Source of the DNA: Candidatus Hadersleviella danica
GTDB taxonomy: Bacteria > Chloroflexota > Anaerolineae > Promineifilales > Promineifilaceae
DNA length: 10,514 bases
Assembly (NCBI GenBank): GCA_016711405.1
Contig: JADJSZ010000015.1
Location: 1 to 10,514 of the forward strand
Reading direction: 5' to 3'
Shown: positions 1 to 6,282 of the stretch, piece after piece
How the letters are laid out: each line of letters begins with the position of its first letter
Numbering within the stretch: position 1 is the stretch's first letter
Made by a program: the position numbers and the translations under genes
The notes under the pieces: generated by a model
Database searches by the model: none
What the model saw: the letters and a program-made list of their open reading frames with translations, nothing else
Told to the model about the DNA's origin: nothing

Positions 1-58
1 CTTTATGCTCGAACAAGGCGGCAGGTGTTCTTGCCGTTGGTCACACGACCGTAACTGG
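1..58. other. unassigned left edge, possible tail of an upstream gene
   Basis: No gene can be assigned. Two + frames read amino-acid-like fragments (for example AGVLAVGHTTVTG in frame 3) that could be the frameshifted C-terminus of a gene starting before the window. This is weak evidence. The stretch ends where the 59-112 hairpin begins, which would fit the end of an upstream transcription unit. Confidence 0.2.
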
Positions 59-112
59 GACGAGGGACTGGGGACTGGGGCCGTTTATGACCTCAGTCCC
101 TTGTCCCTCGTC
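59..112. repeat. imperfect hairpin made of GGGACTGG-type repeats
   Basis: Arms 59-77 and 94-112 pair at 17 of 19 positions. The left arm contains a short tandem repeat (GGGACTGG twice). The first ten bases, GACGAGGGAC, pair exactly with 103-112. It could act as a terminator for an upstream gene, but no clear T-run follows. It is one of a set of hairpins occupying the gaps in this window. Confidence 0.7.
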
Positions 113-155
113 AAAATTTATAAAGCTACTTTCTCAAAAACAAGGAATTGACATC

Positions 156-880
156 ATGTCTCGTTATTTTAGTTCTCACTGGCTCTTTTGGTCTGTTTAT
201 TGGCTACGGCCGCTTGTGGCCTTTCGTCTAACCCACTGGCTTCGACCAGTGTGGTGACACCCGTGGCTGAGGCGAATTTGCCCGACACGACGGTTGCAGT
301 GGATGGCACCCTCGCCCTACGGGAGGGGGTAACGGCCGTGGATGAAGATTTTGTGACGATTGCGGGGGAAATTACCAATCAAACAGGCGAATGGGTGCAA
401 TACATTCGCATCGAAATGGAGTTATTGGATGCTAGTGGACAACCCCTTGTCACGGAGTGGACCTATGCCAAACCCGAGCTTGTGCCGCCGGGGGCAACGG
501 CCGTGTTCAGCTTTATCCGCAGTCTGAGCGAGATAAATGGAACCTACGCCTCTTACCGCATCACCGACATCTCGGCCATCCCCAGCGCAGATAACGGCCA
601 GCGAGCCATTGTGAAAACCCCAGCCAATCGGAGTTGGATATTTGTGTGACACTGACGGGAACTCAAAAGCGTGGGACGGGTTCCTTGCCTCAACCCCCAC
701 GTCATTGCCGCCTCCTACAACGCCGAGGGCAAACTGGACAACGTCACCTCCCATTACTTGCTGAGTGCGGTTGGCTTTCAGGGTGAATTAGCGGTGGGAC
801 AAAGCGAATTTGAGTTTGTGGCCACCAAACACGCCGCTCCCGCTGGAGCGGTGAAGGTGTGGGGGGGGGGTGAAGAATAA
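156..880 (+). CDS. lipoprotein with two FxLYD-like domains (frameshifted)
   Basis: Predicted exported lipoprotein of unknown function. ATG 156 follows an AAGGA site (142-146) at 9 nt. The frame from this ATG is wrong after the T-run at 186-189. One extra T gives MSRYFSSHWLFLVCLLATAA followed by Cys-Gly, a lipoprotein signal peptide with a T-A-A-C lipobox. The mature part (through 649) has the layout of an FxLYD-type domain: an ITNQTGEWV strand, then LLDASGQPL, then LVPPGATAVFSF. A second copy follows (about 690-850: AASYNAEGKLDN, then GELAVGQSEFEF). Frame breaks and a TGA lie between the domains at about 640-680. The stop is TAA 878-880, just after ten consecutive G. FxLYD-like domains are common in bacterial surface lipoproteins. 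The family call is by pattern only; the lipoprotein nature is more secure. Confidence 0.7.
861..870 (+). repeat. G10 homopolymer tract in the 3' end of the lipoprotein gene
   Basis: Ten consecutive G lie eight bases before the stop codon of the lipoprotein gene. Any length change would alter the last few residues and the stop. It is either a sequencing trouble spot or a slippage-prone tract. Confidence 0.85.
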
Positions 881-922
881 GGCGATTTTGGATTGGCTGA
901 TGGCGGACCGCTGACGCAATTC

Positions 923-1240
923 CTACCCAATGTCGCTGAGGCCGTGGAGGGTATCGCCCTGCGTGGTTAGCCATGCTTTGCCTTTGCTGGTGAGCAAAAA
1001 CGTAGCGGCGGGAAATTTTTGGTTGGTGGTGAGATAATTTTGGTGCAGGAGGGTTTGCACCACGGCATAGGGCACATCGGCCGCCTCCCCCTGCAAAGGG
1101 TGGAGGCGGTACACCTTGTGCCCATCCACATCGCGGTGCGATTTAAGGGTGGAGCCACGGCCGATGGCGTGCAAAACGGCCGCCTCAGCGGGGCTGGGAG
1201 AGGTTCGGCCGTGCCACCATTGTCGGAATTTATGCCACAT
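923..1240 (-). CDS. hypothetical protein, 105 aa, possibly winged-helix-like
   Basis: An intact frame from ATG 1240 to the stop at 923. No function is assigned. It begins MWHKFRQWW, followed by a Ser/Pro/Ala segment. The rest reads like a compact alpha/beta domain: VDGHKVYRLHPL, then PYAVVQTLLHQNYL, then FLLTSKGKAWLTT. The last pieces (a helix, then a hairpin with LTSKGKAWL) resemble the recognition helix and wing of winged-helix proteins, but this is only pattern resemblance. It lies 80 bp downstream of the methyltransferase gene on the same strand and may be co-transcribed with it. It converges on the FxLYD lipoprotein gene across a 42-bp gap. The Shine-Dalgarno site is weak (GAGTAGAG region). 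Overlapping + frames are longer but clash with the methyltransferase. Confidence 0.6.
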   Translation of the reverse strand: MWHKFRQWWHGRTSPSPAEAAVLHAIGRGSTLKSHRDVDGHKVYRLHPLQGEAADVPYAVVQTLLHQNYLTTNQKFPAATFLLTSKGKAWLTTQGDTLHGLSDIG

Positions 1241-1320
1241 CGCTCTACTCGAGGTTTATTCGTGTGCTGGTGTAATGGTCTATTAAAATACACCACTATA
1301 CCAGTACACCCATATACCCA
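1241..1320. repeat. short gap with degenerate TACACCA-type repeats
   Basis: The gap between the methyltransferase stop and the 105-aa gene contains TGGTGTA (1268-1274) pairing with TACACCA (1289-1295) around a 14-nt AT-rich loop. Further variants of the same word (ACCAGTACACC, CATATACCC) run to 1315. It resembles the hairpins in the other gaps of this window. Confidence 0.5.
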
Positions 1321-2501
1321 CTACTCGGCTTTGCCCACCAACACGGCCGCCTCCCCCCACCTGTGTCAAAAAGAGAATCGCCTCACGGCCGCCTTTGAGC
1401 CGCAACTGTCGTTGCAACCAATCCACATCCAGCGGCGAACCCCGCTTCTTAATCGTCACCCGGCCGATGCCCTGCTCACGTAAATAATGGCGCAACCGCT
1501 TGAGTTGGAAGGGGAACCACGCCTCGAGGGCAAAGCACCGCGCCCACGGTGTCGGCACGGCCGTGTCATGGGTCAGGTAGGCAATATCGGCCGAGATTTT
1601 GGCCGCACCCAGCTCTTCGGCCAATTGCTCCACCAATCCCGCCCGCAAAATGGCGGGGTCGGGTTCATACAGGTAGGCGCGGGGTGGGGTGATGGGGACA
1701 GGGGCAGACAACGGCCGCCAGCCCATGCTCGCTCCGCTGGGCAATTGCGTCGCCCGACGGTTCACGCCGCTGTGCAGTTCCCCCCACCACAGGACACACT
1801 CTTTTAATTCGCCCCCCACCGAGATAAATTCCGCCTCGGCCGTGGCGGGAATCTCCCCCTCGGCCACAGCGGGGCTAATTTTGATGGCCACGCTGGGCGT
1901 TTGCTCGCGCCACCGCGCCAAAAAGGTCAGGGGGGGCTGGTAATCAGCTACCCGCAAAATGCGCTGGCCTGTCGCCGTGCGCCGGGCGGGGTCGCAAAAA
2001 AGCGCGTCCACAGGCAACGGGGGCAGGGGTGAGCAAATCGGCTTGCAGGGGGTGGAAGTGGGTGGCACGGCCGTAAACGGCCGCATTGTGCCGCGCCATG
2101 CGGAGCCGTTCGGCCGCTAAATCCACGCCGATGACATGAGCCACGGCCGCCAACGCCAGCGCATCCCCGCCAATGCCACACCCCAAATCGGCCACCCACC
2201 GCGCCCCCATCTGGGCTACCCGTTGGGCGTGGTGCGCGGCAATCTGTTCGCCCGAAGCCTGTTCCAGTCCAGCGCGAGTGAAGAGCATGTCGGCCGCTCG
2301 GCTGAATTTGGCGGTGCCTTTTTGGCGCAACAGAGCCATTTCCAGCAGGCCGTTGGCCAAGTCGGGCGGCCATGTTTGGCGCAGGGACATGGCCACGGCC
2401 AAATGGGTTTGTTCGCTGATGGGCGGTAGGTGGGTTAAGGCCGTTTGTCCCTCGAGGGAAAGGAGGAAGGTAAGAACGGCGGCGGAAAGTTCGGTGGACA
2501 T
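1321..2501 (-). CDS. class I SAM-dependent methyltransferase with THUMP-like domain (frameshifted)
   Basis: About 392 aa, the usual size for this bacterial family, whose substrate is not established; an RNA target is possible. From ATG 2501 an N-terminal helical region with FSRAADMLFTRAGLEQASGE precedes the Rossmann methyltransferase core: SAM motif I VADLGCGIGGDA at residues 103-114, the acidic loop VIGVDLAAERL, and motif IV DALFCDPARR. The C-terminal half carries the THUMP-like signature ending IKKRGSPLDVDWLQRQLRL and then LFLTQVG. Two frame breaks occur. The first is at the G-run 2019-2023: one more base joins LLTPAP to LPVDALFCDPARR. The second is at the C-run 1353-1358: one base fewer gives the ending TQVGEAAVLVGKAE with stop at 1321-1323 instead of an implausible tail to 1283. 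Both sides of each break keep conserved motifs, so the gene is probably intact in the organism. A MITE-like element lies upstream. Confidence 0.85.
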
Positions 2502-2528
2502 GGGTGGAAGTCTGTTTTTTGGGTTGCG

Positions 2529-2566
2529 GGCGTATGCAATACTCGCTTTTCATCCGCGAGTATGCA
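2529..2566. repeat. hairpin upstream of the methyltransferase gene
   Basis: ACTCGC (2541-2546) pairs with GCGAGT (2556-2561). The stem extends imperfectly outward through TGCAAT and ATGCA. The 14-base word GGCGTATGCAATAC at 2529-2542 recurs exactly at 4931-4944 inside another intergenic hairpin, so the two belong to the same repeat family. Confidence 0.6.
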
Positions 2567-2628
2567 ACAAATCCCATACATAGCTACCTCTACACTCTAT
2601 CTTGCCCCACCCGAATAGTCCATAAAGT

Positions 2629-2638
2629 CTCTTGCCAA
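2629..2638 (+). repeat. target-site duplication, left copy
   Basis: CTCTTGCCAA lies immediately outside the left terminal inverted repeat and is repeated exactly at 3011-3020, immediately outside the right one. A 10-bp direct repeat in exactly these positions is the expected footprint of transposition. Confidence 0.85.
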
Positions 2639-2691
2639 CTATCTATTACCCACATCTTCCTAGTACATTGCGGCGCAAATAACTTGTTAGT

Positions 2692-2809
2692 TTGTCATTC
2701 CGAACGAAGTGAGGAATCCCTAGAGCATAGCATTGGCCCCGAGTTAGCATAGGTTTTAGGGATTCTTCGCTTTGAGGTGGCGATGCCACGCTTCGCAACA
2801 GAATGACAA
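2692..2809. repeat. nested palindrome of the TTGTCATTC...GAATGACAA type
   Basis: TTGTCATTC (2692-2700) pairs with GAATGACAA (2801-2809), and GAATCCCTA (2714-2722) pairs with TAGGGATTC (2757-2765). The stem extends outward imperfectly: CCTAGTACA at 2659-2667 pairs with TGTACTAGG near 2839-2847. Translated, the left arm reads CHSERSEES, a familiar spurious peptide in annotations of many bacteria that comes from an intergenic repeat, not a protein. Confidence 0.8.
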
Positions 2810-2842
2810 GCAAAACTACCGAGTTAATTCCGCCATCGTGTA

Positions 2843-2885
2843 CTAGGGCTTCGCCCTAGGTTGGTATGAGACGGGCTTTCAGCCC
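2843..2885. repeat. two adjacent small hairpins inside the MITE-like element
   Basis: CTAGGGC-TTC-GCCCTAG (2843-2859) and GGGCT-TTC-AGCCC (2873-2885) are two perfect short stems with TTC loops, 13 nt apart. Similar words occur in intergenic repeats of many genomes. Further right (2928-2960) lies a degenerate run of CTTTGCG/TCTTCGCA words. Confidence 0.75.
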
Positions 2886-3010
2886 TAGAGTCGAATTTTG
2901 GCCTCGAAAGCTAATTCTCGGAAAACCCTTTGCGTCTTCGCATCTTTGCGCCTTTGCAATAAAAATTAGATTTTATCTCTCGAGTTATAAAAGATGTGGG
3001 CAATAGATAG

Positions 3011-3020
3011 CTCTTGCCAA
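3011..3020 (+). repeat. target-site duplication, right copy
   Basis: CTCTTGCCAA again, directly abutting the right terminal repeat. Joining the two flanks at one copy rebuilds an interrupted palindrome CTCTTG-C-CAAGAG, which suggests the element went into a small inverted repeat. Confidence 0.85.
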
Positions 3021-3070
3021 GAGTAAAGCTGGCTTAAACCATGTCCAAATAACCAAGAACGAAGGATAAA

Positions 3071-3098
3071 TGACCCTCCCCCGCACTAATGCTATACT
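3071..3098 (+). promoter_or_regulatory. possible promoter of the binding-protein gene
   Basis: TATACT (3093-3098) is a good -10 box. A weak -35 candidate TGACCC (3071-3076) is 16 nt upstream. It lies outside the MITE-like element and about 50 nt before the start codon. The -10 match is the only real support. Confidence 0.4.
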
Positions 3099-3148
3099 AT
3101 CCGCACCCTTTATTTCCCTGCTAGACTGATTTCTAAGGAGAAGAAACC

Positions 3149-4156
3149 ATGAAGAAGATTGTTAATTGGTCCCTGTTATTTATGGCTTTGCTGTTTGCCA
3201 CGGCCGCTTGCGGAGGCACGGCCGAGCCAACTGCCACCAGCACCACCTCCACCACCACGGAGACAACCGAAACGACTGAGACGACGGAAACGGCCGACAA
3301 GCCCACCATCCAACTCATCGAAAACCCGTGGCCCGCCTCCGAACTCAACGTGCGCGTGGCCAAGGTCATCATCGAAAACGAGTTGGGCTACCCCGTCGAA
3401 ATCATCGCCCTTGATGAGAATTTGCAATGGGATGCACTGGCGGGTGGCGATGCCGATGCCAGCCTCGAAGTATGGCCATCGGGGCACGGCGAACGCATTG
3501 CCCAATACATTGACGACCAAAAAGTGGTCAACAACGGTGGCCCCCTCGGCCCCCAAGGGATTATTGGCTGGTATGTGCCCACCTATGTGGTGGAGGAACA
3601 CCCCGAACTGGCCACATGGGAAGGGTATGCTGACCCCGAGTTGAGCAAGCTTTTTGCCACGGCCGAAACGGGCGACCAAGGGCAATTCCTCGCTGGCGAC
3701 CCGAGCTGGGTGCAATATGATGCCGACATTATCACCAATTTGGGGCTGAATTTGGCCGTGGTCACGGCCGGCTCCGAAGATGCGTTGGTAGCGGCCGTTG
3801 CCTCCGCCTACGCCCGCCAAGAACCCGTCCTGTTCTACTTCTACGAACCCCACGCCCTGTTCAGCCAATTCGAGCTGACCCGTGTGGAGTTGCCCGCCTA
3901 CAGCGATGAGTGCTATGCGACGGCCGATAGCGGTGGCGTGGCTTGCTCCTACCCCACCGATGCCCTCATGAAGATTCTCTCCCCTGCGCTCCAAGAAAAA
4001 GCGCCCGATGTCTACGCCTTGCTGGAGAAGATGAGCTACGACAACGATGCTCAAATCACCATGTTGGGCATGGTCAATGAAGGCATGACCACCGACGAAG
4101 CGGCGGCGAAGTGTGTGGAAGACAACACGGCCGTATGGCAAGCGTGGCTCCCGTAA
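3149..4156 (+). CDS. OpuAC/ProX-type ABC transporter substrate-binding lipoprotein
   Basis: 335 aa, intact. It probably binds a quaternary amine or related compatible solute (glycine betaine, choline, proline betaine) outside the membrane and passes it to an ABC permease. ATG 3149 has a strong AAGGAG site (3135-3140) 8 nt upstream. The signal peptide MKKIVNWSLLFMALLFATAA is followed by lipobox Cys21. A Thr/Glu linker (residues 28-50, four ETT units in differing codons) tethers the domain. The OpuAC-like fold occupies about 52-335: IENPWPASELNVRVAKVII, then WDALAGGDADASLEVWPSGH (the W...GDADA.LEVW pattern of betaine-binding proteins), then GIIGWYVPTYVV and PVLFYFYEPHALF. The aromatic residues needed for a cation-binding cage are plentiful, but ligand identity cannot be read from the sequence. 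No permease or ATPase gene is adjacent, and terminator-like hairpins follow at once, so it appears monocistronic. Confidence 0.88.
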   Translation: MKKIVNWSLLFMALLFATAACGGTAEPTATSTTSTTTETTETTETTETADKPTIQLIENPWPASELNVRVAKVIIENELGYPVEIIALDENLQWDALAGGDADASLEVWPSGHGERIAQYIDDQKVVNNGGPLGPQGIIGWYVPTYVVEEHPELATWEGYADPELSKLFATAETGDQGQFLAGDPSWVQYDADIITNLGLNLAVVTAGSEDALVAAVASAYARQEPVLFYFYEPHALFSQFELTRVELPAYSDECYATADSGGVACSYPTDALMKILSPALQEKAPDVYALLEKMSYDNDAQITMLGMVNEGMTTDEAAAKCVEDNTAVWQAWLP

Positions 4157-4166
4157 GAGGAGTGAA

Positions 4167-4224
4167 GTAGGGGCAACCCTTGTGGTTGCCCAGAGGTGAG
4201 GGCAACCACAAGGGTTGCCCCTAC
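4167..4224. terminator. perfect 25-bp inverted repeat, probable bidirectional terminator
   Basis: Arms 4167-4191 and 4200-4224 are perfectly complementary (outer word GTAGGGGCAACCC) around an 8-nt loop. It lies 11 nt after the stop of the binding-protein gene, between convergent genes. It lacks a strong T-run, so it may instead be an interspersed palindromic repeat; its outer word GTAGGGGC is shared with the 4902-4951 hairpin. Confidence 0.8.
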
Positions 4225-4247
4225 AAATTACCCCTTACATAATGGCG

Positions 4248-4294
4248 AAAGTAAAAAGTGGGGTACTCGGTCTGAGTACCCCACTTTTTACTTT
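4248..4294. terminator. perfect 21-bp inverted repeat with A/T-rich base, bidirectional terminator
   Basis: Arms 4248-4268 and 4274-4294 pair perfectly around a 5-nt loop (GGTCT). The stem base is AAAGTAAAAAG on one side and CTTTTTACTTT on the other, so each strand ends in a T-rich tail as in a Rho-independent terminator. A second CACTTTTTACTT copy follows at 4303-4314. It sits just beyond the gamma-subunit stop (4320) and would end both convergent transcripts. Confidence 0.85.
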
Positions 4295-4319
4295 CTACTT
4301 CTCACTTTTTACTTCCCAC

Positions 4320-4889
4320 CTACGGCACCGCCTCCCGCAACACCAACTCCTGCACCTGCCCCATGCGGTAGCCAGCCCGCAACACGTCAATGTTGCTCTG
4401 CAACAGGTGCGCTTTGCGGGCGGGCAGATGGTCGCGCAGGGCTTGTTCCACCACTTCGAAGGGGAGCACGGGGCGCACGCCCAGCAAGCCACCCACGGCC
4501 GCCATATTCAACATTTTGGTCGAGCCACCTTCATCCGCTAACTCATTGGCGGGGATGGCCAAAATTTCGATGTCCTCGCGGTCGCTGTCCACTTCCACAA
4601 TACTGCTATTCACCACCAACACCCCGCCGGGGCGCACCAGTGGCTCATATTTCTCGAACGACGGTTGGTTGAGGACGATGGCCACATCTGGCCGTGCCAC
4701 CACGGGCGCACCAATCGGCTCGTCGCTGATGATGACCACGCAATGGGCAGTGCCGCCCCGCATTTCGGGGCCGTAGGAGGGAATCCACGTCACATGGCGG
4801 CCGTTATCCATCCCTGCATAGGCCAATAATTGCCCCGCCAACAACACCCCCTGCCCGCCAAATCCTGCGATAATGATTGAGGTTTCCAT
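4320..4889 (-). CDS. 2-oxoacid:acceptor oxidoreductase, gamma subunit
   Basis: Intact, 189 aa, typical for the separate gamma (PorG/KorC/VorC-type) subunit. In this enzyme family the gamma domain contributes to the complex that converts a 2-oxoacid and CoA to acyl-CoA, CO2 and reduced ferredoxin. The start METSIIIAGFGGQGVLLAGQ at 4889 places the Gly-rich motif G-F-G-G-Q-G at residues 9-14, as usual. The frame continues upstream to 4970, but those residues come from an intergenic repeat. An AGAAGGG-like site precedes ATG 4889. Further family features: YGPEMRGGTAHC near residues 41-52, a DVAIVLNQPSFEKYEP segment, and GGSTKMLNMAAVGGLLG. It is the last gene of the right-to-left cluster, separated from its alpha and beta partners by an aminotransferase gene. 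Confidence 0.92.
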   Translation of the reverse strand: METSIIIAGFGGQGVLLAGQLLAYAGMDNGRHVTWIPSYGPEMRGGTAHCVVIISDEPIGAPVVARPDVAIVLNQPSFEKYEPLVRPGGVLVVNSSIVEVDSDREDIEILAIPANELADEGGSTKMLNMAAVGGLLGVRPVLPFEVVEQALRDHLPARKAHLLQSNIDVLRAGYRMGQVQELVLREAVP

Positions 4890-4901
4890 GATAGCCCTTC
4901 T

Positions 4902-4951
4902 TAGGGGCGTATTGCTTAGGCTGACAGTCAGGCGTATGCAATACGCCCCTA
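4902..4951. repeat. hairpin between gamma-subunit and aminotransferase genes
   Basis: TAGGGGCGTATTGC (4902-4915) pairs perfectly with 4938-4951 around a 22-nt loop. The loop side contains GGCGTATGCAATAC, also found at 2529-2542. Just right of it (4963-4987) is a small AATTACCAATTACTAATTACC tandem-like run that overlaps the aminotransferase stop codon. Confidence 0.8.
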
Positions 4952-4973
4952 CACGCCGTTCAATTACCAATTA

Positions 4974-6200
4974 CTAATTACCAATTGCCTCACGCAACAC
5001 CTTCCCCAACCTTGCAATCCCCTCCTCAATGGCCTCTGGCGTGGCGTTGGAGAAGTTGAGGCGCATGGTGTTGCGGCCGTCGCCAGCGGGGAAGAAGCTG
5101 GTACCGGGCACGAAGGCCACGTTTTGAGCCACGGCCGCAGGCAACAATTCAGCCGCATCCATCTCCTCGGGCAATGTCGCCCAGAGGAAGAGGCCACCTT
5201 GCGGCCGTGTCCAGCGCACTTGGGGCGGGAAATGGGTCTCCATCGCCGCCAACATCACATCCCGCCGCTGGCGATACACCTCGCGGATGCGGCGCACATG
5301 GGAGCGCAGGAAGCCATCCTTGGCCACCTCATACGCCACCACTTGGTTGAAGGTGCTGGTGTGCAAATCCATGCCCTGCTTCACCATCACACATTTTTGG
5401 ATGACGCTCTTGGGGGCGACCATCCAGCCCAAGCGCAAGCCGGGGGCGAGCGTTTTGGAAAAGGTGCTGAGGTAGATGACGTTGCCGCGCAAGAAGCCCT
5501 CGGCACGGCCGTTTAACTCTTGGGCATCCAGCACCACCAGCGGGGGCAGATGCTCTCCCCTCGAAGCGCAACTCGCCATAGGGGTCGTCTTCGATGATGG
5601 GCAAGCCGTATTTATCGGCCGTGTGGATTAAATCGAGCCGCCGCTGAAGGGGCAACGTCACCCCGCCGGGGTTTTGGAAGTTGGGCAGGATGTACATGAA
5701 CTTGGGGCCACCCTGCAACGCCTCCTCCAGCAAGGCCGTCTGCAAACCGTCGTCGTCAATCGGCACGGTTGTGTATTCCGCTTGATAGGCGTTCCACGCC
5801 TGCAACGCGCCGAGATAGGTCGGCCGTTCGGTCAAAATTAAATCGCCGGGGTTGATGAGCAACTTGCCGATTAAATCCAATGCTTGCTGGGAGCCGCTGG
5901 TGATGAGGATGTTGTCTACCGTGGCTTCAATGCCATATTGCCCCATCTTTTCCACAATAAACTCCCGCAGGGGCAAGTACCCTTCGGTGGTGCTGTATTG
6001 CAGAGCAGAACGGCCGTTATCGGCCAACACCCGCGCCGTCGCCTCCTCAAATCGCTCAATGGGGAACAATTCAGGCGCAGGCAACCCACCCGCAAACGAA
6101 ATCACTTCGGGCTTTTGCGTCAGCTTGAGCAGTTCCCGGATGGCGGAACTACCCATGCCGTGCAACCGCTGGGCGTAACGATGGTTCCAAGGGTAGTCAT
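4974..6200 (-). CDS. PLP-dependent aminotransferase, class I/II (LysN/2-aminoadipate-type), frameshifted
   Basis: About 408 aa, full length for the family. It moves the amino group of an amino acid to a 2-oxoacid acceptor. The best start is ATG 6200: with one extra base in the G-run 6191-6193 it reads MTTPWNHRYAQRLHGMGSSA and joins IRELLKLTQKPEVISFAGG, the usual opening of this group. Later motifs are ALQYSTTEGYLPLREFI, ITSGSQQALDLIGKLL, PNFQNPGG and IIEDDPYGELRFEG. The Schiff-base lysine lies in STFSKTLAPGLRLGW (about residue 250), and a C-terminal RLNFSNATPEAIEEGI contains the carboxylate-binding Arg. A second break at the C-run 5557-5560 is repaired by one base, joining GELRFEG to EHLPPLVVLDA. 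It lies between the beta and gamma oxidoreductase genes, so its likely job is to supply the 2-oxoacid. Substrate is not readable; branched-chain, aromatic or aminoadipate are options. Confidence 0.9.
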
Positions 6201-6211
6201 GGGGTTAGGGG

Positions 6212-6282
6212 ATTGCGGATTGCGGATTGGGGATTGCGGAGTGCCGTATCAACTCCGCAATCCGCGTTCCGCGTTCCGCAAT
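6212..6282. repeat. 30-bp imperfect hairpin of GGATTGC repeats
   Basis: Arms 6212-6241 and 6253-6282 pair at 25 of 30 positions around an 11-nt loop. The left arm is a degenerate tandem of GGATTGC and the right one of CCGCGTT. It fills the gap between the beta-subunit and aminotransferase genes and touches the beta-subunit stop codon. Confidence 0.85.

Larger units (their letters stand above)
2639..3010. mobile_element. 372-bp MITE-like non-autonomous element
   Basis: Termini CTATCTATTACCCACATCTT (2639-2658) and AAGATGTGGGCAATAGATAG (2991-3010) are inverted repeats matching at 19 of 20 positions. They are flanked on both sides by the same 10-bp direct repeat. The interior is AT-richer than its surroundings, has no credible coding region, and lacks the CGGCCG word that is dense in the neighbouring genes. 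It holds a nested large palindrome (2659-2848) and several small hairpins. No transposase is present, so movement would need one supplied in trans. IS4-family (10-13 bp) and ISAs1-family (8-10 bp) elements make duplications of about this length; which family applies here is not known. It sits between the divergent methyltransferase and binding-protein genes and ends 138 bp before the latter's start. Confidence 0.85.

Noticed and set aside
1019..1483. plus-strand frame opposite the methyltransferase 3' end and the 105-aa gene
   Set aside because: It overlaps conserved methyltransferase C-terminal motifs on the other strand and the short intergenic repeat; low plausibility of its translation.
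2504..2752. 82-codon frame ending in CHSERSEES as a small protein
   Set aside because: The peptide comes from an intergenic palindromic repeat inside the MITE-like element and half of the frame lies outside it; no ribosome site or family support.
3176..4141. 321-codon open frame on the minus strand opposite the binding-protein gene
   Set aside because: It is the antisense shadow of a clearly recognisable OpuAC-type protein with signal peptide and ribosome site on the plus strand; its own translation is rich in His/Gly and matches no family I recognise.
4890..4970. upstream extension of the gamma subunit to 4970
   Set aside because: The extra residues are encoded by an intergenic hairpin; the Gly-rich motif is correctly placed from the start at 4889.
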